NCBI RefSeq assembly: GCF_002531575.1
Contig: NZ_NWTI01000007.1
Span: forward strand, 248,001 to 312,000
Direction: 5' to 3'
From: Bradyrhizobium sp. Y36
GTDB taxonomy: Bacteria; Pseudomonadota; Alphaproteobacteria; Rhizobiales; Xanthobacteraceae
Length of the DNA: 64,000 nucleotides
The notes beneath the pieces are model-generated. The model saw only the letters and a program-made list of their open reading frames with translations. It made no database searches and was not told the DNA's origin. Position numbers and translations under genes: made by a program. Position 1 is the first letter of the stretch, and every line of letters starts with the position of its first letter. Positions 12,382-22,545 of this stretch are shown here, one piece after another.

Positions 12382-13266
12382 ATGTCCATCCTGATCGACA
12401 AGAACACCAAGGTCATCTGCCAGGGCTTCACCGGCAAGAACGGCACCTTCCACTCGGAGGCCGCGATCGCCTACGGCACCAAGATGGTCGGCGGCACCTC
12501 GCCGGGCAAAGGCGGCTCGACGCATCTGGGCCTGCCGGTGTTCGACACCGTGCGCGATGCGCGTGAGAAGACCGGCGCCGATGCGTCGGTGATCTACGTG
12601 CCGCCGCCGGGCGCCGCGGACGCGATCTGCGAAGCCATCGACGCCGAGGTCCCGCTGATCGTCTGCATCACCGAGGGTATTCCGGTCGTCGACATGGTGC
12701 GCGTGAAGCGCTCGCTGATCGGCTCCAAGTCGCGCCTGATCGGGCCGAACTGCCCGGGCGTCATGACCGCCGGCGAGTGCAAGATCGGCATCATGCCCGC
12801 CAACATCTTCAAGACCGGCTCGGTCGGCATCGTCTCCCGCTCGGGCACGCTGACTTACGAAGCCGTGTTCCAGACCTCCCAGGAGGGCCTCGGCCAGACC
12901 ACCGCGGTCGGCATCGGCGGCGACCCGGTCAAGGGAACCGAATTCATCGACGTGCTCGAAATGCTGCTGGCCGACCCCAAGACCGAGTCGATCATCATGA
13001 TCGGCGAGATCGGCGGTTCCGCCGAGGAAGACGCCGCCCAGTTCCTCAAGGACGAAGCCAAGCGTGGTCGCAAGAAGCCGATGGTCGGCTTCATCGCGGG
13101 CGTCACCGCCCCTCCGGGCCGCCGCATGGGCCATGCCGGCGCGATCATTTCGGGCGGCAAGGGCGACGCCGGTTCCAAGACCGAGGCGATGAAATCGGCA
13201 GGGATTACAGTGTCCCCGTCTCCCGCCCGCCTCGGCCACACGCTTGCCGAAAAGTTGAAAGGCTAA
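12382..13266 (+). CDS. sucD: Succinyl-CoA synthetase alpha subunit
   Basis: The 294-residue protein begins [20 protein letters not shown], with the CoA-binding Rossmann segment. The phosphohistidine is H251 in [16 protein letters not shown], and the [10 protein letters not shown] and [10 protein letters not shown] motifs are conserved. Substrate-level phosphorylation passes through this histidine. It lies 64 bases after the hypothetical gene and 137 before sucA. Confidence 0.96.
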   Translation: MSILIDKNTKVICQGFTGKNGTFHSEAAIAYGTKMVGGTSPGKGGSTHLGLPVFDTVRDAREKTGADASVIYVPPPGAADAICEAIDAEVPLIVCITEGIPVVDMVRVKRSLIGSKSRLIGPNCPGVMTAGECKIGIMPANIFKTGSVGIVSRSGTLTYEAVFQTSQEGLGQTTAVGIGGDPVKGTEFIDVLEMLLADPKTESIIMIGEIGGSAEEDAAQFLKDEAKRGRKKPMVGFIAGVTAPPGRRMGHAGAIISGGKGDAGSKTEAMKSAGITVSPSPARLGHTLAEKLKG

Positions 13267-13403
13267 TTCACTTCTTCGTGCTTTTCCGGGCGAAGTTTCG
13301 CAGCAAATAGGGTAAAGGGTGCCTGTCGCGCCGAGCCTCTGCCGGGGAGCTCGGTGCCAGCGCCGTTTGTTATGCGCGAACCGAAATCGCCAGGAACTCA
13401 AGT

Positions 13404-16361
13404 ATGTCTCGCCAGGACGCGAACGCAGCCTTTGCCCTGTCATCCTTTTTGCAGGGCACCAACGCCACCTACATCGACGAAATCTACGCCCGCTACCAGA
13501 AGGACCCGTCCTCGGTTGACGCCGAGTGGCAGGAGTTCTTCAAGAGCCTGAACGACGCGCCCGCCGACATCAGCAAGAACGCGGAAGGGCCGTCCTGGGA
13601 GCGCGACAACTGGCCGCTGACCCCGCAGGACGACCTCACCTCCGCCCTCGACGGCAATTGGGCCGAGGTCGAGAAGGCGGTCGGCAGCAAGATCGCCGCC
13701 AAGGCGCAGGCCAAGGGCGCCGACATCTCTTCCGCCGATCTGCTCCAGGCCACGCGCGACTCGGTCCGCGCCTTGATGCTGATCCGCTCCTACCGCATGC
13801 GCGGCCATTTCCACGCCAAGCTCGATCCGCTCGGCATCGAAGCCCAGCGCAACCGCGAAGAGCTCGACCCGCGCACCTACGGCTTCAGCGAAGCCGATTT
13901 CGACCGCAAGATCTTCCTCGATCACGTGCTCGGTCTCGAATACGGCAGCTTGCGCGAGATCACCGCGATCTGCGAGCGCACCTATTGCCAGACGCTCGGC
14001 GTCGAGTTCATGCACATCAGCAACGCCGCGCAGAAGGCGTGGATCCAGGAGCGCATCGAGGGACCCGACAAGGAGATCTCGTTCACCCGCGAGGGCCGCA
14101 GGGCCATCCTGATGAAGCTGGTCGAAGCCGAGGGCTTCGAGAAGTTCTGCGACACCAAGTTCACCGGCACCAAGCGCTTCGGCCTCGACGGCGGCGAATC
14201 CCTGATTCCCGCGCTCGAGCAGATCATCAAGCGTGGCGGCAATCTCGGCGTGAAGGAAATCGTGCTGGGCATGCCGCATCGCGGCCGCCTCAACGTCCTC
14301 ACGCAGGTGATGGGCAAGGCGCACCGCGCCCTGTTCCACGAGTTCAAGGGCGGCTCGGCCAATCCCGACGCGGTCGAAGGCTCGGGCGACGTCAAGTATC
14401 ACCTCGGCGCCTCCTCGGACCGCGAGTTCGACGGCAACCGCATCCATCTGTCGCTGACCGCCAACCCCTCCCATCTCGAGATCGTCGATCCCGTCGTGCT
14501 CGGCAAGGTGCGCGCCAAGCAGGACCAGCACGGCGATCCCCCGGACATGCGCATCTCCGTGATGCCGCTCCTGATGCACGGCGACGCTGCGTTCGCGGGT
14601 CAAGGCGTGGTCGCGGAGTGCTTCGGCCTGTCCGACCTGAAGGGCTACCGCACCGGCGGCTCCGTGCACTTCATCGTCAACAACCAGATCGGCTTCACCA
14701 CCTATCCGCGTTACTCGCGCTCGTCGCCCTATCCGTCCGATGTGGCGAAGATGATCGACGCGCCGATCTTCCACGTGAACGGCGACGATCCGGAAGCCGT
14801 CGTGTTCGCGGCCAAGGTCGCGACCGAATTCCGGCAGAAGTTCCACAAGCCCGTCGTCATCGACATGTGGTGCTATCGCCGCTACGGCCACAATGAGGGC
14901 GACGAGCCGGCCTTCACCCAGCCGGTGATGTACAAGCGGATCGCGGCCCATCCCTCGACCCTGACGCTCTACTCCAAGCGCCTGATCGCCGAAGGCGTGG
15001 TCACCGAGGGCGAGGTCGACAAGCTGAAGGCCGACTGGCGCGCCCGGCTCGATGCCGAGTTCGAGGCCGGCACCTCCTACAAGCCGAACAAGGCCGACTG
15101 GCTCGACGGCAAGTGGGCGGGCTTCAAGATCGCCGACCAGGAAGAGGATGCGCGGCGCGGCGTCACCGGCGTCGATCTGCCCGTTCTCAAGGACCTCGGC
15201 CGCAAGATCACCAAGGTGCCGGACGGCTTCCGCGTCCACCGCACCATTCAGCGCTTCCTGGAGAACCGCTCCAAGGCGATCGAGAGCGGCAACGGCATCG
15301 ACTGGGCGACCGGCGAGGCGCTGGCGTTCTGCACGCTGCTGAACGAGAATCACCATGTCCGCCTGTCCGGCCAGGACTGCGAGCGCGGCACCTTCTCGCA
15401 GCGCCATTCGGTCCTGATCGACCAGGAGGACGAGAGCCGCTACACGCCGTTCAACCATCTCGGCAACGAGCAGGGCCATTACGAGGTCATCAACTCGCTG
15501 CTGTCGGAAGAGGCCGTGCTCGGCTTCGAATACGGCTATTCGCTCGCCGAGCCGAACACGCTGACGCTGTGGGAAGCCCAGTTCGGCGACTTCGCCAACG
15601 GTGCGCAGGTCCTGTTCGACCAGTTCATCTCCTCGGGCGAGCGCAAATGGCTGCGCATGTCCGGTCTCGTCTGCCTCCTGCCGCACGGCTACGAGGGCCA
15701 GGGACCGGAGCACTCCTCGGCGCGCCTCGAGCGCTTCCTGCAGATGTGCGCGGAAGACAACATGCAGGTGGTCTATCCGACCACGCCGGCGAACTACTTC
15801 CATGCGCTGCGCCGGCAGCTGCATCGCGAGATCCGCAAGCCGCTGATCATGATGACGCCGAAGTCGCTGCTGCGTCACAAGCGGGCGGTGTCGCGACTCG
15901 AAGAGCTGGCGAAGGGAACCACCTTCCACCGCATCCTCTATGATGACGCCCAGATGCTGCCGAACGAAGCCATCAAGCTCGTTCCGGACGAGAAGGTCCG
16001 CCGCATCGTGCTGTGCTCGGGCAAGGTCTATTACGACCTCTACGAGGAGCGCGAGAAGCGCGGCATCGACGATATCTATCTAATGCGCGTCGAGCAGCTC
16101 TATCCGGTGCCGCTGAAGGCGCTGGTGGCCGAGCTGTCGCGCTTCAAGAAGGCCGAAGTGGTGTGGTGCCAGGAAGAGCCCCGCAACATGGGTGCCTGGC
16201 ACTTCATCGAGCCCTATCTGGAATGGGTGCTGAACCAGGTGAACGGCGTGAGCCGGCGTCCGCGTTATGTCGGCCGCGCCGCTTCCGCCGCGACCGCCAC
16301 GGGTCTGATGTCCAAGCATCAGGCTCAGTTGAAGGCGTTCCTGGACGAAGCACTGAGCTGA
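13404..16361 (+). CDS. sucA: 2-oxoglutarate dehydrogenase E1 component
   Basis: The 985-residue protein begins MSRQDANAAFALSSFLQG and contains the N-terminal E1o segment NATYIDEIYARYQKDP, followed by the thiamine-diphosphate-binding core (GMPHRGRLNVL starting near residue 289, FIVNNQIGFTT, YRRYGHNEGDEP) and the C-terminal transketolase-like domains (LPHGYEGQGPEHSSAR, WCQEEPRNMGAW). It decarboxylates 2-oxoglutarate and transfers succinyl to SucB lipoate. Length agrees with alphaproteobacterial SucA. Confidence 0.97.
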   Translation: MSRQDANAAFALSSFLQGTNATYIDEIYARYQKDPSSVDAEWQEFFKSLNDAPADISKNAEGPSWERDNWPLTPQDDLTSALDGNWAEVEKAVGSKIAAKAQAKGADISSADLLQATRDSVRALMLIRSYRMRGHFHAKLDPLGIEAQRNREELDPRTYGFSEADFDRKIFLDHVLGLEYGSLREITAICERTYCQTLGVEFMHISNAAQKAWIQERIEGPDKEISFTREGRRAILMKLVEAEGFEKFCDTKFTGTKRFGLDGGESLIPALEQIIKRGGNLGVKEIVLGMPHRGRLNVLTQVMGKAHRALFHEFKGGSANPDAVEGSGDVKYHLGASSDREFDGNRIHLSLTANPSHLEIVDPVVLGKVRAKQDQHGDPPDMRISVMPLLMHGDAAFAGQGVVAECFGLSDLKGYRTGGSVHFIVNNQIGFTTYPRYSRSSPYPSDVAKMIDAPIFHVNGDDPEAVVFAAKVATEFRQKFHKPVVIDMWCYRRYGHNEGDEPAFTQPVMYKRIAAHPSTLTLYSKRLIAEGVVTEGEVDKLKADWRARLDAEFEAGTSYKPNKADWLDGKWAGFKIADQEEDARRGVTGVDLPVLKDLGRKITKVPDGFRVHRTIQRFLENRSKAIESGNGIDWATGEALAFCTLLNENHHVRLSGQDCERGTFSQRHSVLIDQEDESRYTPFNHLGNEQGHYEVINSLLSEEAVLGFEYGYSLAEPNTLTLWEAQFGDFANGAQVLFDQFISSGERKWLRMSGLVCLLPHGYEGQGPEHSSARLERFLQMCAEDNMQVVYPTTPANYFHALRRQLHREIRKPLIMMTPKSLLRHKRAVSRLEELAKGTTFHRILYDDAQMLPNEAIKLVPDEKVRRIVLCSGKVYYDLYEEREKRGIDDIYLMRVEQLYPVPLKALVAELSRFKKAEVVWCQEEPRNMGAWHFIEPYLEWVLNQVNGVSRRPRYVGRAASAATATGLMSKHQAQLKAFLDEALS

Positions 16362-16377
16362 GACGTTTTTAAACTCT

Positions 16378-16495
16378 GTCATTGCCCGCCCAGTGCGCAA
16401 TTGCGCACAAGGGCGGGCAATCCAGTACGCCGTGACCTTCGTGACCTGAACGAACGCCGCGGAGTACTGGATGCCCCGCCTTCGCGGGGCATGAC
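16378..16495. repeat. Palindromic element inside the suc operon (sucA/sucB spacer)
   Basis: Left half: GTCATTGCCCGCC, an inner TGCGCAATTGCGCA palindrome, and GGCGGGCAATCCAGTAC. Right half: GAGTACTGGATGCCCCGCC to GGGGCATGAC. It fills nearly the whole 178-base gap between sucA and sucB and would form hairpins in the polycistronic RNA. It shares the ATCCAGTAC/GTACTGGAT core with the copies at 739 and 20636. Confidence 0.85.
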
Positions 16496-16539
16496 CTATG
16501 AATTCATGACCGCATTGGCGATCCCTTAAGGAAAAGACC

Positions 16540-17775
16540 ATGACTGAAATTCGTGTGCCGACGCTCGGCGAATCCGTCACCGAGGCCACCATCGGCCGCT
16601 GGTTCAAGAAGGCCGGCGATCCCGTCGCCGTCGACGAGCCCTTGGTGGAGCTCGAGACGGACAAGGTCACCATCGAAGTCCCGGCGCCCTCCGCCGGCAC
16701 GCTGAGCGAGATCATCGCCGCCGATGGCGCGACGGTCGCGGTCGGCGCGCTGCTCGGCCAGATCACCGATGGCGTCGGCGCTGCGAAGCCCGCTGCCGCA
16801 CCCGCCAAGCCTGCCGCGGCTCCGGCGCCTGCCGCTGCCGCGCCCGCTCCGGCCGCGAAGGCGGCCCCGGCCGATGCGCCGCTCGCTCCCTCCGTGCGCA
16901 AGCTCTCCGCGGAGACCGGCATCGACGCCTCGACCGTTCCGGGCTCCGGCAAGGACGGCCGCGTCACCAAGGGCGACATGCTCGCTGCGATCGAGCGCGC
17001 GGCCTCTGCGCCGACCCCGGTCAACCAGCCCGCCGCCGCCGTGCAGGTGCGCGCACCGTCGCCGGCCGATGACGCCGCCCGCGAAGAGCGCGTCAAGATG
17101 ACCCGCCTGCGCCAGACCATCGCGCGCCGCCTCAAGGACGTGCAGAACACCGCGGCCATGCTGACGACCTTCAACGAGGTCGACATGACCAACGTGATGG
17201 CGCTGCGTGCCCACTACAAGGATGCGTTCGAGAAGAAGCACGGCGCCAAGCTCGGCTTCATGGGCTTCTTCACCAAGGCCGTCGTGCAGGCGCTGAAGGA
17301 CATCCCGGCCGTCAACGCCGAGATCGACGGCACCGACCTGATCTACAAGAACTACTACCACATCGGCGTCGCCGTCGGCACCGACAAGGGTCTCGTCGTG
17401 CCCGTGGTGCGCGACTGCGACCACAAGTCGATCTCCGACATCGAGAAGGGCATCGCCGATTTCGGCCGCCGCGCCCGTGACGGCCAGCTCAAGATCGACG
17501 AGATGCAGGGCGGCACCTTCACCATCACCAATGGCGGCATCTACGGCTCGCTGATGTCGACCCCGATCCTGAACGCGCCGCAGTCCGGCATCCTCGGCAT
17601 GCACAAGATCCAGGATCGCCCGATGGTCGTCGGCGGCAAGATCGAGGTCCGTCCGATGATGTATCTGGCGCTGTCCTACGATCACCGCGTGATCGACGGC
17701 AAGGAAGCCGTCACCTTCCTGGTTCGCGTCAAGGAGAGCCTGGAAGATCCGGCGCGTCTGGTGCTCGATCTCTGA
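16540..17775 (+). CDS. sucB: Dihydrolipoyllysine succinyltransferase, E2 of 2-oxoglutarate dehydrogenase
   Basis: The 411-residue protein has three parts. One lipoyl domain spans about residues 2-77, with lipoyl-lysine K42 in [12 protein letters not shown]. An Ala/Pro linker follows, then a peripheral-subunit-binding domain at about 113-150. The C-terminal acyltransferase domain carries H382 and D386 in SYDHRVIDG. It passes succinyl to CoA and forms the core of the complex with SucA and LpdA. AAGGAAAAG precedes the start. Confidence 0.97.
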   Translation: MTEIRVPTLGESVTEATIGRWFKKAGDPVAVDEPLVELETDKVTIEVPAPSAGTLSEIIAADGATVAVGALLGQITDGVGAAKPAAAPAKPAAAPAPAAAAPAPAAKAAPADAPLAPSVRKLSAETGIDASTVPGSGKDGRVTKGDMLAAIERAASAPTPVNQPAAAVQVRAPSPADDAAREERVKMTRLRQTIARRLKDVQNTAAMLTTFNEVDMTNVMALRAHYKDAFEKKHGAKLGFMGFFTKAVVQALKDIPAVNAEIDGTDLIYKNYYHIGVAVGTDKGLVVPVVRDCDHKSISDIEKGIADFGRRARDGQLKIDEMQGGTFTITNGGIYGSLMSTPILNAPQSGILGMHKIQDRPMVVGGKIEVRPMMYLALSYDHRVIDGKEAVTFLVRVKESLEDPARLVLDL

Positions 17776-17842
17776 TCCCTGATGCTTTGCGAGCGCCGTC
17801 GCACAATTGCGCGACGGCGCGTGTCGAATCATGGAGGCGCGC

Positions 17843-18592
17843 GTGACGGATAAAGTCGTTGTCATCACCGGCGGCAGCCGCGGCATTGGCCGCGCCACCG
17901 CGCTCGCGGCGGCTGCGCGCGGCTACCGGGTCGTGGTCGGATACGCCAGCAACAAGAAGGCCGCCGACGAGGTGGTCAGCCAGATCGAGGCCAGCAACGG
18001 CAAGGCGATCGCGGTCAAATGCGATGTCGCCGAGGAACGCGACATCGTCGACCTGTTCAAGGAGGCCGACAAGTTCGGCACGCTCGGGGCGCTCGTCAAC
18101 AATGGCGGCATCGTCGGCACCAGCGGCGTGCGCGTCGACGAGATGTCGGCCGAGCGCATCCAGCGCGTGCTGGCGATCAACGTCACCGGCTCGATCCTCT
18201 GCGCGCGTGAGGCCGTCAAGCGGATGTCGACCAGGCACGGCGGCAAGGGCGGCGTCATCGTCAATCTCTCGTCGGTCGCGGCCAAGCTCGGCGCGCCCAA
18301 CACCTATGTCGACTACGCCGCGTCCAAGGGCGCGATCGATTCCTTCACCACCGGCCTCGGCTACGAGGTCGCGGGCGAGGGCATTCGCGTCGCGGGCATC
18401 CGCCCGGGCCTGATCGACACCGAAATCCACGCCTCGGGCGGCGAGCCCGATCGGCATCATCGTCTGGCCCATATGGTGCCGATGAAGCGCGTCGGCACCG
18501 CCGACGAGATCGGCAACGCCATCATCTGGCTGATGTCGGACGAGGCGTCCTACATCACCGCAGCCACGCTCGATGTGTCCGGCGGACGCTGA
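17843..18592 (+). CDS. SDR family oxidoreductase (glucose/3-oxoacyl reductase-like)
   Basis: The 249-residue short-chain dehydrogenase has the cofactor motif TGGSRGIG (about 9-16), the NNGG variant of the NNAG structural motif, the catalytic Ser in NLSSVAAKL, and Y-x3-K in [12 protein letters not shown] 17843 is preferred because GGAGG lies five bases upstream; an ATG at 17831 would put that ribosome site inside the gene. It lies 67 bases after sucB and 56 before lpdA, so it is probably co-transcribed. Substrate unknown. Confidence 0.88.
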   Translation: MTDKVVVITGGSRGIGRATALAAAARGYRVVVGYASNKKAADEVVSQIEASNGKAIAVKCDVAEERDIVDLFKEADKFGTLGALVNNGGIVGTSGVRVDEMSAERIQRVLAINVTGSILCAREAVKRMSTRHGGKGGVIVNLSSVAAKLGAPNTYVDYAASKGAIDSFTTGLGYEVAGEGIRVAGIRPGLIDTEIHASGGEPDRHHRLAHMVPMKRVGTADEIGNAIIWLMSDEASYITAATLDVSGGR

Positions 18593-18648
18593 GGCGCCGC
18601 GCGGACGCTGACACATCTCATCACGCTAAACTTACGGGACTTTCTCTC

Positions 18649-20049
18649 ATGGCTACCTACGATCTCGTCGTCATCGGCACCGGACCTGGCGGTTATGTCT
18701 GCGCGGTGCGCGCGGCCCAGCTCGGCATGAAGGTCGCGGTGGTCGAAAAGAACGCAACCCTCGGCGGCACCTGCCTCAATGTCGGTTGCATGCCGTCGAA
18801 GGCGCTGCTGCACGCTTCCGAGATGTTCGAGGAAGCCGGGCATTCCTTCGCCAAGATGGGCGTGAGCGTTTCCGCGCCGAAGCTCGATCTGCCCGCGATG
18901 ATGAACTTCAAGCAGCAGGGCATCGACGGCAACGTCAAGGGCGTCGAGTTCCTGATGAAGAAGAACAAGATCGACGTGCTCAAGGGCACCGGCAAGATCC
19001 TCGGGACCGGCAAGGTCGAGGTCTCCGCAGACGGCAAGTCGCAAGTGGTCGAGACCAAGAACATCGTGATCGCCACCGGCTCGGACATCGCGCGCCTCAA
19101 GGGCATCGAGATCGACGAGAAGCGCATCGTCTCGTCCACCGGTGCGCTGTCGCTCGACAAGGTCCCCGGCAAGCTCCTGATCGTCGGCGCCGGCGTGATC
19201 GGCCTCGAGCTCGGCTCGGTCTGGCATCGTCTCGGCGCCGAAGTCGTCGTCGTCGAATTCCTCGACCGCATCCTGCCCGGCATGGACGGCGAGATCGCCA
19301 AGCAATTCCAGCGTATCCTCGAGAAGCAGGGCTTTGCGTTCAAGCTCGGCGCCAAGGTCACGGGCGTCGATACCTCGGGCAAGACGCTGAAGGCGACGGT
19401 CGAGCCGGCCGCCGGCGGCGCGGCGGAGACGCTGGAAGCCGATGTCGTTCTGGTCTGCATCGGCCGCGTGCCCTACACCGAGGCGCTCGGCCTGAAGGAC
19501 GCCGGCGTTGCGCTCGATGCCCGCGGCCGCGTGCAGATCGACCCGCATTTCGCCACCAGCCTGAAGGGCGTCTATGCCATCGGCGACGTCGTCGCCGGGC
19601 CGATGCTCGCGCACAAGGCCGAGGATGAAGGCGTTGCCGTCGCCGAGATCATCGCCGGCCAGGCCGGCCACGTGAATTACGACGTGATCCCCGGCGTCGT
19701 GTATACCACGCCGGAAGTCTCCTCCGTCGGCAAGACCGAGGAGGAGCTGAAGCAGGCGGGCATCGCCTATACCGTCGGAAAGTTTCCCTTCACCGCCAAC
19801 GGCCGCTCCAAGGTCAACCAGACCACCGACGGCTTTGTGAAGATTCTCGCAGATGCGAAGACCGATCGCGTGCTCGGCGTGCACATTATCGGCCGCGAAG
19901 CCGGCGAAATGATCCATGAAGCCTGCGTTCTCATGGAGTTTGGCGGCAGTGCGGAAGATCTCGCGCGCACCTGCCACGCCCATCCGACCCGCTCGGAGGC
20001 CGTCAAGGAGGCCGCGCTTGCAGTCGGCAAGCGGGCCATCCATATGTAG
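18649..20049 (+). CDS. lpdA: Dihydrolipoyl dehydrogenase (E3)
   Basis: The 466-residue flavoprotein has FAD-binding [10 protein letters not shown] (10-19), redox disulphide C42/C47 in [16 protein letters not shown]-binding [32 protein letters not shown] and the C-terminal catalytic H445/E450 in HAHPTRSE. It reoxidises dihydrolipoate on SucB and other E2 proteins. Last recognisable enzyme of the mdh-suc-lpd cluster. Confidence 0.97.
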   Translation: MATYDLVVIGTGPGGYVCAVRAAQLGMKVAVVEKNATLGGTCLNVGCMPSKALLHASEMFEEAGHSFAKMGVSVSAPKLDLPAMMNFKQQGIDGNVKGVEFLMKKNKIDVLKGTGKILGTGKVEVSADGKSQVVETKNIVIATGSDIARLKGIEIDEKRIVSSTGALSLDKVPGKLLIVGAGVIGLELGSVWHRLGAEVVVVEFLDRILPGMDGEIAKQFQRILEKQGFAFKLGAKVTGVDTSGKTLKATVEPAAGGAAETLEADVVLVCIGRVPYTEALGLKDAGVALDARGRVQIDPHFATSLKGVYAIGDVVAGPMLAHKAEDEGVAVAEIIAGQAGHVNYDVIPGVVYTTPEVSSVGKTEEELKQAGIAYTVGKFPFTANGRSKVNQTTDGFVKILADAKTDRVLGVHIIGREAGEMIHEACVLMEFGGSAEDLARTCHAHPTRSEAVKEAALAVGKRAIHM

Positions 20050-20083
20050 CAACGCGCCCAGCACCGAATCGGGCGGGAAACAC

Positions 20084-20614
20084 ATGTTGCGCCGCCTTCT
20101 TCAACCGGTCTGGGTCCTGCTTGCGATCGTCTTCCTGATCGAAGCCTGGCTGTGGGACCATCTCGAGCCGATCGTTGCTAAGGTTGTCGCAGCGATCCCG
20201 CTGGCGCGCTTCAAGCAATGGCTGACGGAGCGTGTCGATGCGCTCCCGCCGGCCATGACGCTGATCGTGTTCGCGGTGCCGATCCTTCCGCTGTTTCCGC
20301 TCAAGCTGGCCGGCCTGTATCTGCTCACGCATGAATACTGGCTCACCGGCATGTCCACGTTCCTGTTCGCCAAGATGCTCGGCGTCGGCGTCACCGCCTT
20401 CGTGTTCGACGTCACGCGCGACAAGCTGTTGGAGATGCGCTGGTTCGAGCGGATCTACGATCTGGTGCTGAAGATCCGCGCCAAGGCCACTGCGCTCGTC
20501 GATCCGATCAAGCGCCGCATCCGCGAGCTGATCGCCGGCAACGGCGAGGGCTGGTCGTCACGCACACTGCGTCTGATCCAGCGCTTCAGGAAGAGCGTGC
20601 ACCAGGCGCGGTAG
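20084..20614 (+). CDS. Hypothetical membrane protein downstream of lpdA
   Basis: This 176-residue protein starts MLRRLLQPVWVLLAIVFLIE at ATG 20084, with GGGCGGGAAA upstream, 34 bases after lpdA. Two to three hydrophobic segments (about residues 8-28, 62-85 and 92-112) are followed by a basic, helical C-terminal half rich in Arg and Lys. No enzymatic motif is visible. Position suggests readthrough from the suc operon. Confidence 0.82.
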   Translation: MLRRLLQPVWVLLAIVFLIEAWLWDHLEPIVAKVVAAIPLARFKQWLTERVDALPPAMTLIVFAVPILPLFPLKLAGLYLLTHEYWLTGMSTFLFAKMLGVGVTAFVFDVTRDKLLEMRWFERIYDLVLKIRAKATALVDPIKRRIRELIAGNGEGWSSRTLRLIQRFRKSVHQAR

Positions 20615-20635
20615 TTGCCAGCCACACGCTCGGTT

Positions 20636-20738
20636 GTCATCGCCCGGCTTGACCGGGCGATCCAGTATCCCAGAGACGTCAATGATTGAACCGAGAAGCC
20701 GCGGCGTACTGGATGCCCCGGTCAAGCCGGGGCATGAC
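20636..20738. repeat. GTCAT/ATGAC-flanked palindromic intergenic element
   Basis: Left hairpin GTCATCGCCCGG...CCGGGCGATCCAGTA and right hairpin GCGTACTGGATGCCCCGG...CCGGGGCATGAC. It lies between convergent genes and could terminate both. Confidence 0.82.
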
Positions 20739-20778
20739 ACTGTCTGTGTGGCGTCAAACGGCGCGCCACACGCACCGA

Positions 20779-21366
20779 CTAATGCAAATGCAGCAGATGC
20801 GGCCACCACAGGCCGAGGCCGGTCATGAACAGGCCGGCGAGGGTCAGGATGCCGCTGACATAGGCCAGTGCGAACATGCCGGTGATGATGGTGGCCGAGG
20901 CCAGCACAATGCCGATCTGGAAGGCGGCCGAGGCCAGCTCGAAGTGGTGGTATTTCGCGGTCGCCTCGTCGCGATCGTGCTCGGCATGCTTGGCCTTCTC
21001 GGCGAGCTGCTCGGTGCCTTCGCCGGTCTCCGGCTCGGAGCGGTAGCGGGCCGCGGTCTTGGTCCAGTCGTCGACCTGCTTCTGCACGGCGGGCTTCTGC
21101 GCTTCGTCCGCGGCGGCGAGCGCGAGCTTGCCCTGCTCGGCCGCGGTCACCACCACGGTGCGGCGGATGCTCTTGGCCTGGAAGAACGCCCAGAGATTGG
21201 CGGCCTCGACGTTCTTGCTTATCGATTCGGTCTGCGCGCCCTTGCCGAGCGTCTCCGAGACCGCCAGGAACAGCGCCAGCACCGCGATCAGGAGCGCGAT
21301 CTTCTTGTTCGAGCCGGACGCGTGTTCGGCGTGCTCGGCATGCTCCATACTTTCATGTGCGCTCAT
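20779..21366 (-). CDS. DUF4337 domain-containing membrane protein
   Basis: The 195-residue protein begins MSAHESMEHAEHAEHA, a His/Glu-rich N-terminus. A first membrane helix (KIALLIAVLALFLAVSETLG) follows, then a long soluble coiled segment (AEKAKHAEHDRDEATAKYHH) and two C-terminal helices ending LWWPHLLHLH. This is the usual DUF4337 layout. No function is known. The histidine-rich tails at both ends could bind metal, but this is speculation. Confidence 0.87.
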   Translation of the reverse strand: MSAHESMEHAEHAEHASGSNKKIALLIAVLALFLAVSETLGKGAQTESISKNVEAANLWAFFQAKSIRRTVVVTAAEQGKLALAAADEAQKPAVQKQVDDWTKTAARYRSEPETGEGTEQLAEKAKHAEHDRDEATAKYHHFELASAAFQIGIVLASATIITGMFALAYVSGILTLAGLFMTGLGLWWPHLLHLH

Positions 21367-21466
21367 GATTCCCCTCCGCTTCGGTTCCGCAACGATTGAC
21401 CGAACCGCGCGGCCTGCGCAAGAGGCACGCGCGCTGTGACAGCTTCATGTCAGGAATTGGCGGCGT

Positions 21467-22432
21467 TCACCGCCGCGGATGCGCGCTGGCATAGACTTCC
21501 AGCAGGCGCTCGGAATCGATGCCGGTATAGACCTGCGTGGTCGAGAGCGAGGAATGGCCGAGCAATTCCTGGATGGCGCGCAAGTCACCGCCGCGCGACA
21601 GCAGATGCGTGGCGAAAGAGTGGCGAAGCGCGTGCGGCGTCGCGCTATCGGGCAGGCCGAGCGCGCCGCGCAGCCGCTCCATCGCGAGCTGGATGATGCG
21701 CGGGCTCAACGGGCCGCCGCGCGCGCCGACGAAGATCGGGCCCTCCGCCGGCAGCGGATACGGGCACATCGCGACGTACTCCTGCACCAGCTCCAGCACG
21801 TTCTGCAGCACCGGCACCATGCGGGTCTTGTTGCCCTTGCCGGTGACGACCAGCACGTCGCCTTCGCCCGGCTTCGGCACCTCGCGGCGCTTCAGGCCGA
21901 GCGCTTCGGAGATGCGCAGGCCCGAGCCGTACAGCAGCGCCATCACCGCGGCGTCGCGCGCCAGGATCCAGGTTTCGCGGTCTTCGCCGGCGCGCTCGTC
22001 GGCGTCGGCAAGGCGCTTTGCCGATGCCATCGGCAGCGGCTTCGGCAGGCTCTTGGCGACCTTCGGCGCACGGATCGCGGAGAGCGCGCCGACCTTGCCC
22101 TTGCCCTCGCGCTCGAGGAAGCGGCCGAACGAGCGGAGCCCCGCGAGTGCGCGCATCAGGCTGCGGCCGGCAATGTCGTCGGCCCTGCGCATCGCCATGA
22201 AGGCGCGCACGTCGGTCGCCTCCAGCGCGGCGAAGCGCTTGAGCGTGACGCGCTCGCCCCAATGGGCACAGAGAAAATCCAGGCACTGCCGCAAGTCGCG
22301 GCCATAGGCCTCCAGCGTCTTCGGCGACAGCCGCCGCTCGGCGCCGAGATGCGACAGCCAGCGCGTCATCTCCTGCGCGATCGAAGGATCGGCGCTGGCG
22401 AGCTCGATTTGGGGTGCGGCGGCTTTGCTCAT
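21467..22432 (-). CDS. xerC: Tyrosine recombinase XerC
   Basis: The 321-residue protein has an N-terminal SAM-like core-binding domain (about 15-115). The C-terminal catalytic domain holds the RKHRH(Y) residues in YGSGLRISEALGL, the conserved TGKGNKTR loop, HALRHSFATHLLSRG, LGHSSLSTTQ and nucleophile Tyr in QVYTGID. With XerD it resolves chromosome dimers at dif. It lies divergent from priA, a common rhizobial arrangement, and is not part of an integrated element. Confidence 0.95.
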   Translation of the reverse strand: MSKAAAPQIELASADPSIAQEMTRWLSHLGAERRLSPKTLEAYGRDLRQCLDFLCAHWGERVTLKRFAALEATDVRAFMAMRRADDIAGRSLMRALAGLRSFGRFLEREGKGKVGALSAIRAPKVAKSLPKPLPMASAKRLADADERAGEDRETWILARDAAVMALLYGSGLRISEALGLKRREVPKPGEGDVLVVTGKGNKTRMVPVLQNVLELVQEYVAMCPYPLPAEGPIFVGARGGPLSPRIIQLAMERLRGALGLPDSATPHALRHSFATHLLSRGGDLRAIQELLGHSSLSTTQVYTGIDSERLLEVYASAHPRR

Positions 22433-22545
22433 GCGCTCTGGACGGATTGATTCCGCAGAGTATATCGCATCAGACCCGTTAACGTTCGCTAAGGCAGCCC
22501 CAAGCGGCTAGCCTCGAGGCCCCTCAAGGTTCCGATTCTCCCTTC

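Noticed and set aside
13440..15929. Very long open frame antisense to sucA, and similar long antisense frames opposite mdh, atpA, atpD, obgE and others
   Set aside because: These are shadow frames caused by high GC and strong third-position bias of the real genes; their products are Arg/Ala/Asp-rich with no domains.
22460..22500. Second CtrA-like site near TTAACGTTCGCTAAG in the xerC/priA spacer
   Set aside because: The second half-site reads TAAG rather than TTAA at the required spacing, so the match is incomplete.
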